Below are positions 1-7,144 of a stretch of 64,000 bases of DNA, in pieces. Positions within the stretch are counted from its first letter, which is position 1; each line of letters begins with the position of its first letter. The notes below the pieces were generated by a model. That model did not search any database, was not told the DNA's origin, and was given only the letters and a program-made list of their open reading frames with translations. The stretch is from NCBI RefSeq assembly GCF_028473745.1, contig NZ_CP101137.1:4030001-4094000 (forward strand). Direction: 5' to 3'. The translations under genes and the position numbers were made by a program. This DNA is from Streptomyces sp. M92 (GTDB lineage: Bacteria; Actinomycetota; Actinomycetes; Streptomycetales; Streptomycetaceae).

Positions 1-1352
1 GCGAACTCCCGCCGCCTGCCGCCCCGCACCGCCTCGGCGAGCTCCGGGTCGGTGTGGTCGGTGAAGAACTGCCAGGGGGTGCCCGCCGCCCACTCCTCGC
101 CCATGAACAGCATCGGCGTGAACGGCGCCGTCAGGGTCAGCGTGGCCGCGCAGGCGGCCAGGCCGGGGGAGACCAGTGAGGCGAGGCGGTCGCCCCGGGC
201 GCGGTTGCCCACCTGGTCGTGGGTCTGGCTGTAGCCGGTCAGCCGGTGCGCGGCGACCCTGGCCCGGTCCAGCGGGCGTCCGTGGCAGCGGCCACGGAAA
301 CTGGAGTAGGTGCCGTCGTGGAAGTAGCCCCGGGTCAGTGTCTTGGCGAGCGCCCCGAGCGGATCGGGCGCGAAGTCGGCGTAGTAGCCCTGCGACTCCC
401 CGGTCAGGGCGGTGTGCAGGGCGTGGTGGAAGTCGTCGTTCCACTGCGCGTGCACGCCGAGACCGCCCTCCGCGCGCGGGGTGATGATCCGCGGGTCGTT
501 GAGGTCGGACTCGGCGATGAGGAACAGGGGACGCTCCAGGTCGGCGGCGAGGCCGTCCACCGCCGTCGACAGCTCCTCCAGGAAGTGGCACGCGCGCGTG
601 TCGGCCAGGGCGTGCACCGCGTCCAGGCGCAGCCCGTCGATCCGGTAGTCCCGCAGCCAGGCCAGCGCGCTCTCGACGAGAAAGGCCCGCACCTCGTCCG
701 AGCCGGGTGCGTCCAGGTTGACGGCGGCGCCCCAGGGCGTGTGGTGGGTGTCGGTGAAGTACGGGCCGAAGGCGGGCAGGTAGTTGCCGGAGGGGCCCAG
801 GTGGTTGTGCACCACGTCGAGGACCACGCCGAGACCCAGTTCGTGGGCCCGGTCGACGAACCGTTTCAGCGCCTCGGGCCCGCCGTACGGCTCGTGCACC
901 GCCCACAGCGAGACACCCTCGTACCCCCAGCCGTGCCGGCCCGGGAACGGGCACAGCGGCATCAGCTCCACGTGGGTGACGCCCAGCGCGGCCAGATGGC
1001 CGAGCCGTCCGGCGGCGGCGTCCAGCGTGCCCTCGCGCGTGTACGTGCCCACGTGCAGCTCGTAGAGGACGGCGCCGGGCAGCGGGCGCCCCGCCCACTC
1101 GGTGCGCCACGCGTACCTCCCGTGGTCGACGACCGCGCTGAGCCCGTCCGGTCCGTCCGGCTGCCTGCGCGAGCGCGGGTCCGGCAGTACCGGCCCGTCG
1201 TCGACCGCGAAGCCGTACCGCGAGCCGTCCCGCGCCCCGGCCTCGGCGCACCACCACCCCGGCCGCTCCCCGTCGCGCTCCAACGCGCGCGTGACGCCGT
1301 CGCACTCCAGCGTCACCCGGCCGGCCTCCGGTGCCCACACCTCGAACTGCAC
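1..1352 (-). CDS. treZ: Malto-oligosyltrehalose trehalohydrolase TreZ (3' end outside window)
   Basis: GH13 enzyme that cleaves the terminal maltooligosyltrehalose made by TreY, releasing trehalose. The minus-strand frame is open from a GTG at 1352 to the window edge (about 450 codons). It reads VQFEVWAPEAG at the N terminus (the carbohydrate-binding fold of the family), then the GH13 signatures VVLDVVHNHLG (region I), DGLRLDAVHA with the nucleophile Asp (region II), and FLIAESD with the acid/base Glu (region III). The GTG is chosen because GAAGGGGAA lies about 8 nt upstream and homology begins there. The last part of the protein, usually about 580 residues in all, is missing. treY and glgX lie upstream on the same strand but are separated by unrelated genes. 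Confidence 0.93.
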   Translation of the reverse strand, partial: MQFEVWAPEAGRVTLECDGVTRALERDGERPGWWCAEAGARDGSRYGFAVDDGPVLPDPRSRRQPDGPDGLSAVVDHGRYAWRTEWAGRPLPGAVLYELHVGTYTREGTLDAAAGRLGHLAALGVTHVELMPLCPFPGRHGWGYEGVSLWAVHEPYGGPEALKRFVDRAHELGLGVVLDVVHNHLGPSGNYLPAFGPYFTDTHHTPWGAAVNLDAPGSDEVRAFLVESALAWLRDYRIDGLRLDAVHALADTRACHFLEELSTAVDGLAADLERPLFLIAESDLNDPRIITPRAEGGLGVHAQWNDDFHHALHTALTGESQGYYADFAPDPLGALAKTLTRGYFHDGTYSSFRGRCHGRPLDRARVAAHRLTGYSQTHDQVGNRARGDRLASLVSPGLAACAATLTLTAPFTPMLFMGEEWAAGTPWQFFTDHTDPELAEAVRGGRRREF

Positions 1353-1547
1353 GGACGGTTCCCCTTCGTCTGCTCACCGTGATGTAGCCCGTCCATGGTG
1401 CTGCAAAAGTGATCTCCGCGCTGGCGAAAACCCCCGTTGGCGACCGGTGTCGCGGGCACAGGCGCCCACGGCCGGGGCGCGCCCGCGCGCGGGGCCGCCG
1501 TTCCCGCTTTCTGGACACTCCACCTTCGCTGACCGACAATCACCTGT

Positions 1548-2099
1548 GTGACGTCGTCCTTCGAGTTCAACACGTATCCCGCGCGGTTGTCCGACGCGGA
1601 GCGCGACAAGGCGCTGCGGGTGCTCCGGGACGGCGTCGCGATGGGGCGCCTGTCGCACGACACGTTCATCCGCAGGATGGAACTGGCGCTCGCCGCCCGG
1701 CGCCCGGACGAGCTGGCCGTGCTCACCGCCGACCTGCACTCCGAGGGCCGGATGGCGCGGCTGGTGTTCGGCACCGTCGAGGCGGTGTCCGGATTCGGCG
1801 TACGGCTGCGCAGGGCCTGGCAGGCCGAGCGGCTGCCCAAGCTGCTGCTGCCGCACTCCGGCGCTGGTCATCCGCTGCGCATAGGGCGCGACCCGGCGAA
1901 CGGGCTGCGGCTGACCCACGAGACGGTCTCCCGGGTGCACGCCGAACTGAGCCGCCAGGGCGGCATGTGGGTGCTGCGCGACCTCGGCTCCACCAACGGC
2001 ACCACGGTCAACGGGCGGCGGGTCATCAGCGCGGCCGTCGTCCGCGAGGGCGACCAGATCGGTTTCGGGCAGATGGCCTTCCGCCTCGCGGTCGACTGA
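1548..2099 (+). CDS. DUF1707 and FHA domain protein
   Basis: A 183-residue cytoplasmic protein with two domains. Residues about 5-60 match DUF1707 (LSDAERDKALRVLRDG, then RLSHDTFIRRMELALAARRP), a short actinobacterial module thought to mediate interactions. Residues about 105-175 form a forkhead-associated domain with the phosphothreonine-binding signatures GRDPANGL, VSRVHAEL, DLGSTNGT and VNGRRV all intact. FHA domains bind phosphothreonine on targets of Ser/Thr kinases, so this is probably a reader of Pkn-type signalling; the partner is unknown. The GTG start sits 7 nt after GACAAT, a good -10 box, and no Shine-Dalgarno is present, so the mRNA is probably leaderless. A GC-rich tandem repeat follows the stop. 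Confidence 0.88.
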   Translation: MTSSFEFNTYPARLSDAERDKALRVLRDGVAMGRLSHDTFIRRMELALAARRPDELAVLTADLHSEGRMARLVFGTVEAVSGFGVRLRRAWQAERLPKLLLPHSGAGHPLRIGRDPANGLRLTHETVSRVHAELSRQGGMWVLRDLGSTNGTTVNGRRVISAAVVREGDQIGFGQMAFRLAVD

Positions 2100-2119
2100 G
2101 CGCGACAGGGGGAGACTCC

Positions 2120-2170
2120 GGCGGACGCGGCGACGGCGGACGCGACGGCGGACGCGGCGGTGGACGCGGA
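2120..2170. repeat. GC-rich minisatellite after the FHA gene
   Basis: About four imperfect units of 12-15 bp built on GGCGGACGCG follow each other directly after the FHA stop codon. The last unit is changed to GGTGGACGCGG. No coding role is evident. Confidence 0.6.
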
Positions 2171-2306
2171 GCCCAGCTCTGGCCTGGGCTTCACTCGGTG
2201 TCGCGCGTCCCGGTGGCCTGATCCGGCAGGACAAATCCCTTTGCTTTTCACGGTGTTGACGTACCCCCCAACTCGTGACTGACTGTGCGTACACCGCGCA
2301 CGCCAG

Positions 2307-3695
2307 GTGAACCGACGGCCCGCATCGTGGAGGTGTGCCCTGCCGCCCCTCCTGCGCTATCCGACCGTGGACGAGCTGGGCGCCCGGGCCGCCGCACTCG
2401 TCGCCCGCCACCCCCGGCACGCCCGGCTGCGCCGCGTCGGCACCTCCCGCGCGGGCACCCCGCTGCTGCTGCTCTCCGTCGGCCACGGCAGCCGCCAGAC
2501 CCTCGTGGTCGCCGGACCGCACGCCAACGAACCCGTGGGCGGCGCCACCGTCCTGCGGCTCGCCGAACGGGCCCTGGCCGACCCCCGGCTCACCGAGGGC
2601 GCCGACGCCACCTGGAACCTGCTGCTCTGCGCCGACCCGGACGGCCTGCGCCGCAACGAGGGCTGGCTGTCCGGCCCCTACACCCTGGGCCGCTACGCCC
2701 GGAACTTCTTCCGCCCCGGCTTCCTGGAACAACCCGAGTGGCTGCCCGACGGCCCCGGCCACTCGACGCTGCCGGAGACCCGCGCGCTGCTCGCCCTCCA
2801 GGACGAACTGCGGCCCTTCCTCCAGTGCTCCCTGCACGGTGTCGACGTCGGCGGCGGCTTCGTCGAGGTGACCCACGACCTGCCGGGCCTCGCCCAGCGC
2901 ATCGCCCACACCGCGGCCCGGCTCGGCGTCCCCCGCGAACTGGGCGCCTACGACACCCTGTACTGGCCCGGCCTCGGCCCCGCCGTCTACCGCATCCCGC
3001 CGCCCCGCCGCGGCGATCTCACCGCGGCCATCACCGAGGCCGCCGTCGAGTCGACGTGGTGCCACCCGCAGCGGTACGGCACCGTCACCGCGGTCGTCGA
3101 GGCGCCCATGTGGGGCGTGGCGGCGGTGGCGGACGACTCGCCCCCCGCCGACCGGGACGCCGTGCTCCGCGCGGTGAGCCGCACCCTGCGGCACGACACC
3201 CTGCGCCTGCGACGCGTCCTCGCCCGCGTCCGGCCCCACCTGGCCACCGACCCGGACGCGGCCCACCTTCTCGCACCGGTCGACGACTACCTGCTGGTCT
3301 GCCCCAGGCTCGCGGACGCCTGGGACCCCGACACGGACGACGGAACGGGCCGCTCACTGCCTCCCATGAACAACGCCCACCTGGTCGCCCTGCGCCTGGC
3401 CGGACGGCGCCTGTCCCTGCGGACGGCGGGCCTGCTGCACCAACTGGTGACCCGTACGGGCGGCGACCCCGCGGGCGTCCTGCCCGAGGTGAACCGGCTC
3501 GTCGACGAGGGCTGCGCCGACTACCGCGACGGCTGCGCGGCCCGCTGGATCCCGGTCGCCCGCCAGGCGGAGTACCAGACCCGGGTCGTCCTCGCCGCGT
3601 TCGAGCTGGCCGGCCGTCGGCGCACCACCGCGGGCTCCCGTTCGGGTGAGCCGGGCTGGGGTCCGGGGGCGGCCGTGCCGATGCACCAGGAATGA
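2307..3695 (+). CDS. M14-family zinc carboxypeptidase
   Basis: 462 residues, metallocarboxypeptidase of family M14. The zinc-binding HxxE appears in GPHANEPVGG, the third ligand His in CSLHGVDVGG, and a candidate catalytic Glu in VVEAPMWG. Position, order and spacing suit an M14 enzyme, which removes C-terminal residues from peptides or cell-wall stem peptides. There is no convincing signal peptide or membrane segment, so a cytoplasmic location is inferred. The start is uncertain: GTG 2307 has no good ribosome site, and GTG 2367 (at VDELGARAAALV) is the next alternative but would cut into the conserved RYPTVDEL segment. The stop overlaps the start of the next gene (ATGA at 3692-3695), so the two are translationally coupled. 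Confidence 0.85.
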   Translation: MNRRPASWRCALPPLLRYPTVDELGARAAALVARHPRHARLRRVGTSRAGTPLLLLSVGHGSRQTLVVAGPHANEPVGGATVLRLAERALADPRLTEGADATWNLLLCADPDGLRRNEGWLSGPYTLGRYARNFFRPGFLEQPEWLPDGPGHSTLPETRALLALQDELRPFLQCSLHGVDVGGGFVEVTHDLPGLAQRIAHTAARLGVPRELGAYDTLYWPGLGPAVYRIPPPRRGDLTAAITEAAVESTWCHPQRYGTVTAVVEAPMWGVAAVADDSPPADRDAVLRAVSRTLRHDTLRLRRVLARVRPHLATDPDAAHLLAPVDDYLLVCPRLADAWDPDTDDGTGRSLPPMNNAHLVALRLAGRRLSLRTAGLLHQLVTRTGGDPAGVLPEVNRLVDEGCADYRDGCAARWIPVARQAEYQTRVVLAAFELAGRRRTTAGSRSGEPGWGPGAAVPMHQE

Positions 3696-4189
3696 CACGA
3701 ACCCTCATGACCGGGGCGGCCCGGGCCGCCCTGCTGGCGGCGGCGGCCCTCCTCCTCACCTGCGCGGCCCCCGCGCGGGCCGCCGCCCAGTGGGAACCGG
3801 CCACCGACTGGCTCCTGCTCACCGTCACCCGGGAAGACGCGCGGCCGGGCATCCGGCCCGCCGCCCCGGCAGGCGCCCGGCCCGGTGCCGCACGCCGCAC
3901 CCTGCTGCTGTGCGACCCGCCCCGGGGCCACGTCCGCGCGGAGCGCGCCTGCGCGGAACTCGACGCGGCACACGGGCGCATCGCGGACATCCCCGTGCGC
4001 GAGGCCCACTGCCCGATGGTCCACGCCCCGGTGACGGCCCAGGCGCGCGGACAGTGGCGGGGGCAGCCGGTGGAGTACGAGCGGACCTTCCCCAACGCGT
4101 GCGTGATGGCGGCGCGGACGGGGTCGGTCTTCGTCTGGGACGCGCAGGACGCGCAGGACGCGCAGGACGCCCAGGACGTGCCGGGCTGA
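3692..4189 (+). CDS. Subtilisin inhibitor-like (SSI family, I16) secreted protease inhibitor
   Basis: 165 residues with an Ala-rich Sec signal peptide (MTRTLMTGAARAALLAAAAL, probably cut after APARA). The mature part carries the four SSI cysteines: C in LLCDPPRG, ERACAEL, HCPMV and NACVM. By alignment with SSI the reactive-site bond is Met-Val in HCPMVHAP, which suggests inhibition of subtilisin- or chymotrypsin-like proteases. ERTFPNACVMAARTGSVFVW is the conserved C-terminal strand. The protein then continues with DAQDAQDAQDAQDVPG, encoded by a 9-bp tandem repeat. Canonical SSI ends about where this tail begins, so the tail is an unusual addition. The gene overlaps the carboxypeptidase gene by ATGA. 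It converges on lpd. Confidence 0.9.
   Translation: MTRTLMTGAARAALLAAAALLLTCAAPARAAAQWEPATDWLLLTVTREDARPGIRPAAPAGARPGAARRTLLLCDPPRGHVRAERACAELDAAHGRIADIPVREAHCPMVHAPVTAQARGQWRGQPVEYERTFPNACVMAARTGSVFVWDAQDAQDAQDAQDVPG
4142..4177 (+). repeat. 9-bp tandem repeat in the SSI gene
   Basis: Three perfect copies of GCGCAGGAC (4142-4168) are followed by one copy with a single change (GCCCAGGAC, 4169-4177). They encode repeated Ala-Gln-Asp. Because the unit is three codons long, copy-number change would keep the frame. Confidence 0.95.
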
Positions 4190-4194
4190 GCCGC

Positions 4195-4241
4195 GACGCG
4201 GCACGGCGGCCCGGAAGGCCACGACCGCCGGGCGCCGCGTC
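4195..4241. terminator. Bidirectional hairpin between SSI and lpd genes
   Basis: The two genes converge with 50 bp between them. GACGCGGC at 4195-4202 pairs with GCCGCGTC at 4234-4241, and the inner CGGCGG/CCGCCG extends the stem with small bulges. There is no T-tract. Its placement suggests a shared factor-independent terminator. It reaches 2 nt into the lpd stop codon. Confidence 0.5.
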
Positions 4242-5643
4242 ACTGCTGGTGCAGCCCCCGGCCCGCCAGGGTGAGGAACGCCTCGCCCACCGCCTCCGAC
4301 AGCGTGGGATGGGCGTGGACGTGCCGGGCCACGTCGCCGGGCTCGGCCTCCCAGCCGACGATCAGCTGGCTCTCGGCGATCATCTCCGACACGTGCGGGC
4401 CGACCAGATGCACGCCGAGCACCCGTCCGCCCCCGGCCTCGGCGACGACCTTGACCATCCCGCCCTGGCCGTGCACCATCCCCTTGGCGACGGCCGTGAG
4501 CGGCATGACGTTGACGGACACCTCGTGCCCGCGCGCGCGTGCCTCCGCCTCGCCCAGACCCACGGCGGCGGTCTGCGGCGCCGAGTACGTCACCCGCGGC
4601 ACGGCCGCGTAGTCCACGGGCACGGACGGCACGCCCGCCAGCGTCTCGGCCACCAGCAGGCCCTCCGCGAACGACGCGTGGGCCAGCCCGAGCGACGGCG
4701 GCGGCAGCAGGTCGCCCACGACGTGGACGCCGGGGACGGCGGTCTCCAGCCGGTCCCAGTCCGCCGGCACGACGAAACCCCGCTCGTCGGTGTCCAGTCC
4801 CGCGGCGGCCAGATCCAGCCCGTCGGTGACCGGCGCCCGTCCCACGGCCACCAGGAGCCGTTCCGCCTCGACGGCGAGGGTCTCGCCCCGGGCCGTGCGG
4901 ACGTGCGCGCGGACGCCGTCGTCGAGCACCTCGGCGTCGAGCAGGCGGGCGCCCACCCGCACGTCGACGCCGCGCTTCTTCAGACCGCGCGTCAGATGGC
5001 GGCTCACGTCCGCGTCCTCCAGCGGCACGATCCGGTCGGCGGCCTCGACGAGGGTCACCCGCGCGCCCATCGAGCGGTGGAACGAGGCGTACTCGACGCC
5101 GATCGCACCGCCGCCCAGGACCAGCACGGACGCCGGCAGCCCGGGGGCGAACAGGGCGTCGTCGCTCGTCACCACGCGCCGCCCGTCGGGGGCGAGCCCG
5201 GGGAGCGTGCGCGGGCGTGAGCCGGTCGCCAGCACGATGCCCCGGCGCGCGGTGAGGTCCCCCGCGCCGTCGACCCGTACGGTCCGGGCTCCGGTCAGCC
5301 GGGCACCGCCCCGCACCACCCGCACGCCCGCGTGGGCGAGGTGCGCCTCCACGCCCTTGTGGTTGCGGCTCACGATGTCGTCGCGGGTGGCGACCAGGGC
5401 CGGCCAGTCGACGCCGTCCAGGCTCGCCTTCACGCCCCAGCGCTCACGCGCCTCGGCGACGCCGTCGACCAGTTCGGCGGCGTGCAGCATGGCCTTGCTC
5501 GGGATGCAGCCGCGGTGCAGACAGGTCCCGCCGACCTTGTCGCGTTCGACCAGGGCGACGTCGAGACCCAGGGCCGCGGCACGCAGGGCGGTGCTGTAAC
5601 CGCCGGTGCCGCCGCCGATGACGATCACGTCGTGTGTGTTCAT
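4240..5643 (-). CDS. lpd: Dihydrolipoyl dehydrogenase (E3)
   Basis: 467-residue FAD- and NAD-dependent disulfide oxidoreductase that reoxidises dihydrolipoamide of 2-oxoacid dehydrogenase or glycine cleavage complexes. It shows the FAD-binding GGGTGGYSTAL, the redox-active pair in GGTCLHRGCIPSK, a second Rossmann motif LGGGAIGVEYA, the FAD motif VHVVGDL, and the C-terminal active-site HPTLSEAVGEAF. The ATG at 5643 begins MNTHDVIVIGGG exactly where family members start; the frame stays open 42 nt upstream, but that part is not family-like. No E1 or E2 genes are nearby, so this is a stand-alone E3. It diverges from a LysR gene, with a LysR-type box between them. Confidence 0.93.
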   Translation of the reverse strand: MNTHDVIVIGGGTGGYSTALRAAALGLDVALVERDKVGGTCLHRGCIPSKAMLHAAELVDGVAEARERWGVKASLDGVDWPALVATRDDIVSRNHKGVEAHLAHAGVRVVRGGARLTGARTVRVDGAGDLTARRGIVLATGSRPRTLPGLAPDGRRVVTSDDALFAPGLPASVLVLGGGAIGVEYASFHRSMGARVTLVEAADRIVPLEDADVSRHLTRGLKKRGVDVRVGARLLDAEVLDDGVRAHVRTARGETLAVEAERLLVAVGRAPVTDGLDLAAAGLDTDERGFVVPADWDRLETAVPGVHVVGDLLPPPSLGLAHASFAEGLLVAETLAGVPSVPVDYAAVPRVTYSAPQTAAVGLGEAEARARGHEVSVNVMPLTAVAKGMVHGQGGMVKVVAEAGGGRVLGVHLVGPHVSEMIAESQLIVGWEAEPGDVARHVHAHPTLSEAVGEAFLTLAGRGLHQQ

Positions 5644-5665
5644 GACCTCAGCGTCCGCCCGCCCC

Positions 5666-5685
5666 TTGCCATGAGTCCAAGGCAA
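5666..5685. promoter_or_regulatory. Candidate LysR-type operator between lpd and its regulator
   Basis: TTGCC (5666-5670) and GGCAA (5681-5685) form a perfect inverted repeat with 10 nt between, the T-N11-A type layout that LysR regulators bind. It lies 23 nt upstream of the lpd start and 78 nt upstream of the lysR start. Confidence 0.55.
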
Positions 5686-5762
5686 TGTTCTTGTGGCTTC
5701 GATGCAGAGCCTTCATGACAAGTGCCGGTGGCGAGGCCGGACTCGGGGAAGGGGCCGAGGGG

Positions 5763-6710
5763 ATGAGCCTGCGGCAGATGGAGTACTTCCTGACCGTCGT
5801 CGACGAGGCGTCCTTCACCCGCGCGGCCGAGGTCCTGCATGTCACGCAGTCCGCGCTCTCCCACCAGATCAAGGCCCTGGAACGGTCGGTCGGCGGCGGC
5901 CTGCTGGAACGCCTGCCGCGCGGGGTGCGCCTGACCCCGATGGGCCGCGCCTTCCGCCCGCACGCCGAACTCGCCGTCCGCAGCGCCGTCCAGGCCCGCC
6001 GCGCGGCGCGCGCCGCCGCCGGGGCCGAGGGCGGGGAACTGCACGTCGCCGCCGTGCACTCGGTGGCCGTCGGCATCCTGCCCGACGTCTTCGCCCGCTG
6101 GCGCGCCGCGCACCCCGGCGTCCTCCTGCACCTCCACGAGTACGCCACGACCGAGGCGCTGGAGGAGGAGGTCGAGCGCGGCACCGCGGACCTCGCCGTC
6201 GGCCCGGCGCCCCACGACTGGCCCGGCACCGTCGTGACGGTCGGCGAGGAGGAGATCGTCCTCGTCGTGCCCTTCGACGACCGCTTCGCGGGCCGTACGA
6301 CGGTGACGCTGCCCGAACTCGCCGACCGGCCCTGGGTGCGGTGCGCCATGGAGCCCGTCATCGAGGGCCAACGCTTCCTCGACTGGGCCTGCGGACGCGC
6401 CGGCTTCCGGCCGTACACCGCCGTCTACACCGAGCACACGTCGACGGCCGTACGGATGGCCGCCGCCGGCGTCGGCGTCTGCACGGCACCTTCGCACATC
6501 GTGAGCGGCGCGGTCGGCGAGGACTGCGTCGTCCTGACGCCCGACCCGCCCTGGAGACGGGCCCTGACCGTCTTCTCCCGCGTCCCGCCCACCGGCGCCG
6601 CCGAGGCCTTCGTCGACCTGCTCCGCACGTCCTGCCCGACCGTCCCGGCCTCCACGACGGCACTCGCGCCCCACGTCTGCGACGGCACCGCCGCCACCGC
6701 GCTCGCCTGA
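5763..6710 (+). CDS. LysR-family transcriptional regulator
   Basis: 315 residues. The N-terminal winged helix-turn-helix (MSLRQMEYFLTVVDEASFTR, then AEVLHVTQSALSHQIKALE) is typical of LysR. Residues about 90-295 form the periplasmic-binding-like effector domain (GELHVAAVHSVAVGILPDVF onward). The ATG at 5763 is preceded by a GAGGGG ribosome site; an ATG 78 nt upstream would add a non-homologous segment. Its divergent orientation from lpd and the TTGCC-N10-GGCAA box suggest it controls lpd and itself. The effector cannot be read from sequence. Confidence 0.9.
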   Translation: MSLRQMEYFLTVVDEASFTRAAEVLHVTQSALSHQIKALERSVGGGLLERLPRGVRLTPMGRAFRPHAELAVRSAVQARRAARAAAGAEGGELHVAAVHSVAVGILPDVFARWRAAHPGVLLHLHEYATTEALEEEVERGTADLAVGPAPHDWPGTVVTVGEEEIVLVVPFDDRFAGRTTVTLPELADRPWVRCAMEPVIEGQRFLDWACGRAGFRPYTAVYTEHTSTAVRMAAAGVGVCTAPSHIVSGAVGEDCVVLTPDPPWRRALTVFSRVPPTGAAEAFVDLLRTSCPTVPASTTALAPHVCDGTAATALA

Positions 6711-7144
6711 CGCCGGGTGCCGCGCGGGGCGGGCCCGGGGGAGCGGTGCGGGCGCCCCCGTCGCTCATGTCCAGGCTGTCGCGTGCCGGGGACGCCCACC
6801 GGGGAGGAAGAGGGGGTTCACGCCCGGGTTCGCGTCCTCTCCGAGCCCGCGAGCGGTCCGCGCTCGGACGTCAGCGGTGTGCCCGGCCGGTGGGGGCGTC
6901 GGCGGTCGAGCCGTCGACAGGTGCGGCCGCCCGCCGGGGACGGGCAGGGCGCAGGGGCCGATTCCGTGCCGCGCCGGCCGGCCCTCACCGCCCCCCGGGG
7001 CAGGGCGCGGACCGCTGTCCGGGGAGCGACGAGAGGGTTGGAGGGAGGGACGGACCGGCGGTCGTCCGCCGTGTGGTGCCTCGCCGGTCCTGCCTCCCGC
7101 GCCGCGCGGGGCGGCTCAGGGGAGCCGTGCCGGTGGCCCACCGC
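6711..7144. other. Non-coding gap between lysR and treY
   Basis: 434 bp between two convergent genes. Open frames exist on both strands, but their translations are Arg/Pro/Ala-rich low-complexity sequence with no domain or ribosome site. No T-tract terminator or clear repeat was seen. Confidence 0.6.

Noticed and set aside
219..1382. Long plus-strand frame opposite treZ
   Set aside because: It mirrors the minus-strand treZ reading, is Val/Gly/Arg/Gln-rich, and has no domain or ribosome site. High GC makes such antisense frames common.
6818..7141. 107-codon minus-strand frame after treY
   Set aside because: Low-complexity Pro/Arg/Ala sequence, no ribosome site and no family-like motif.
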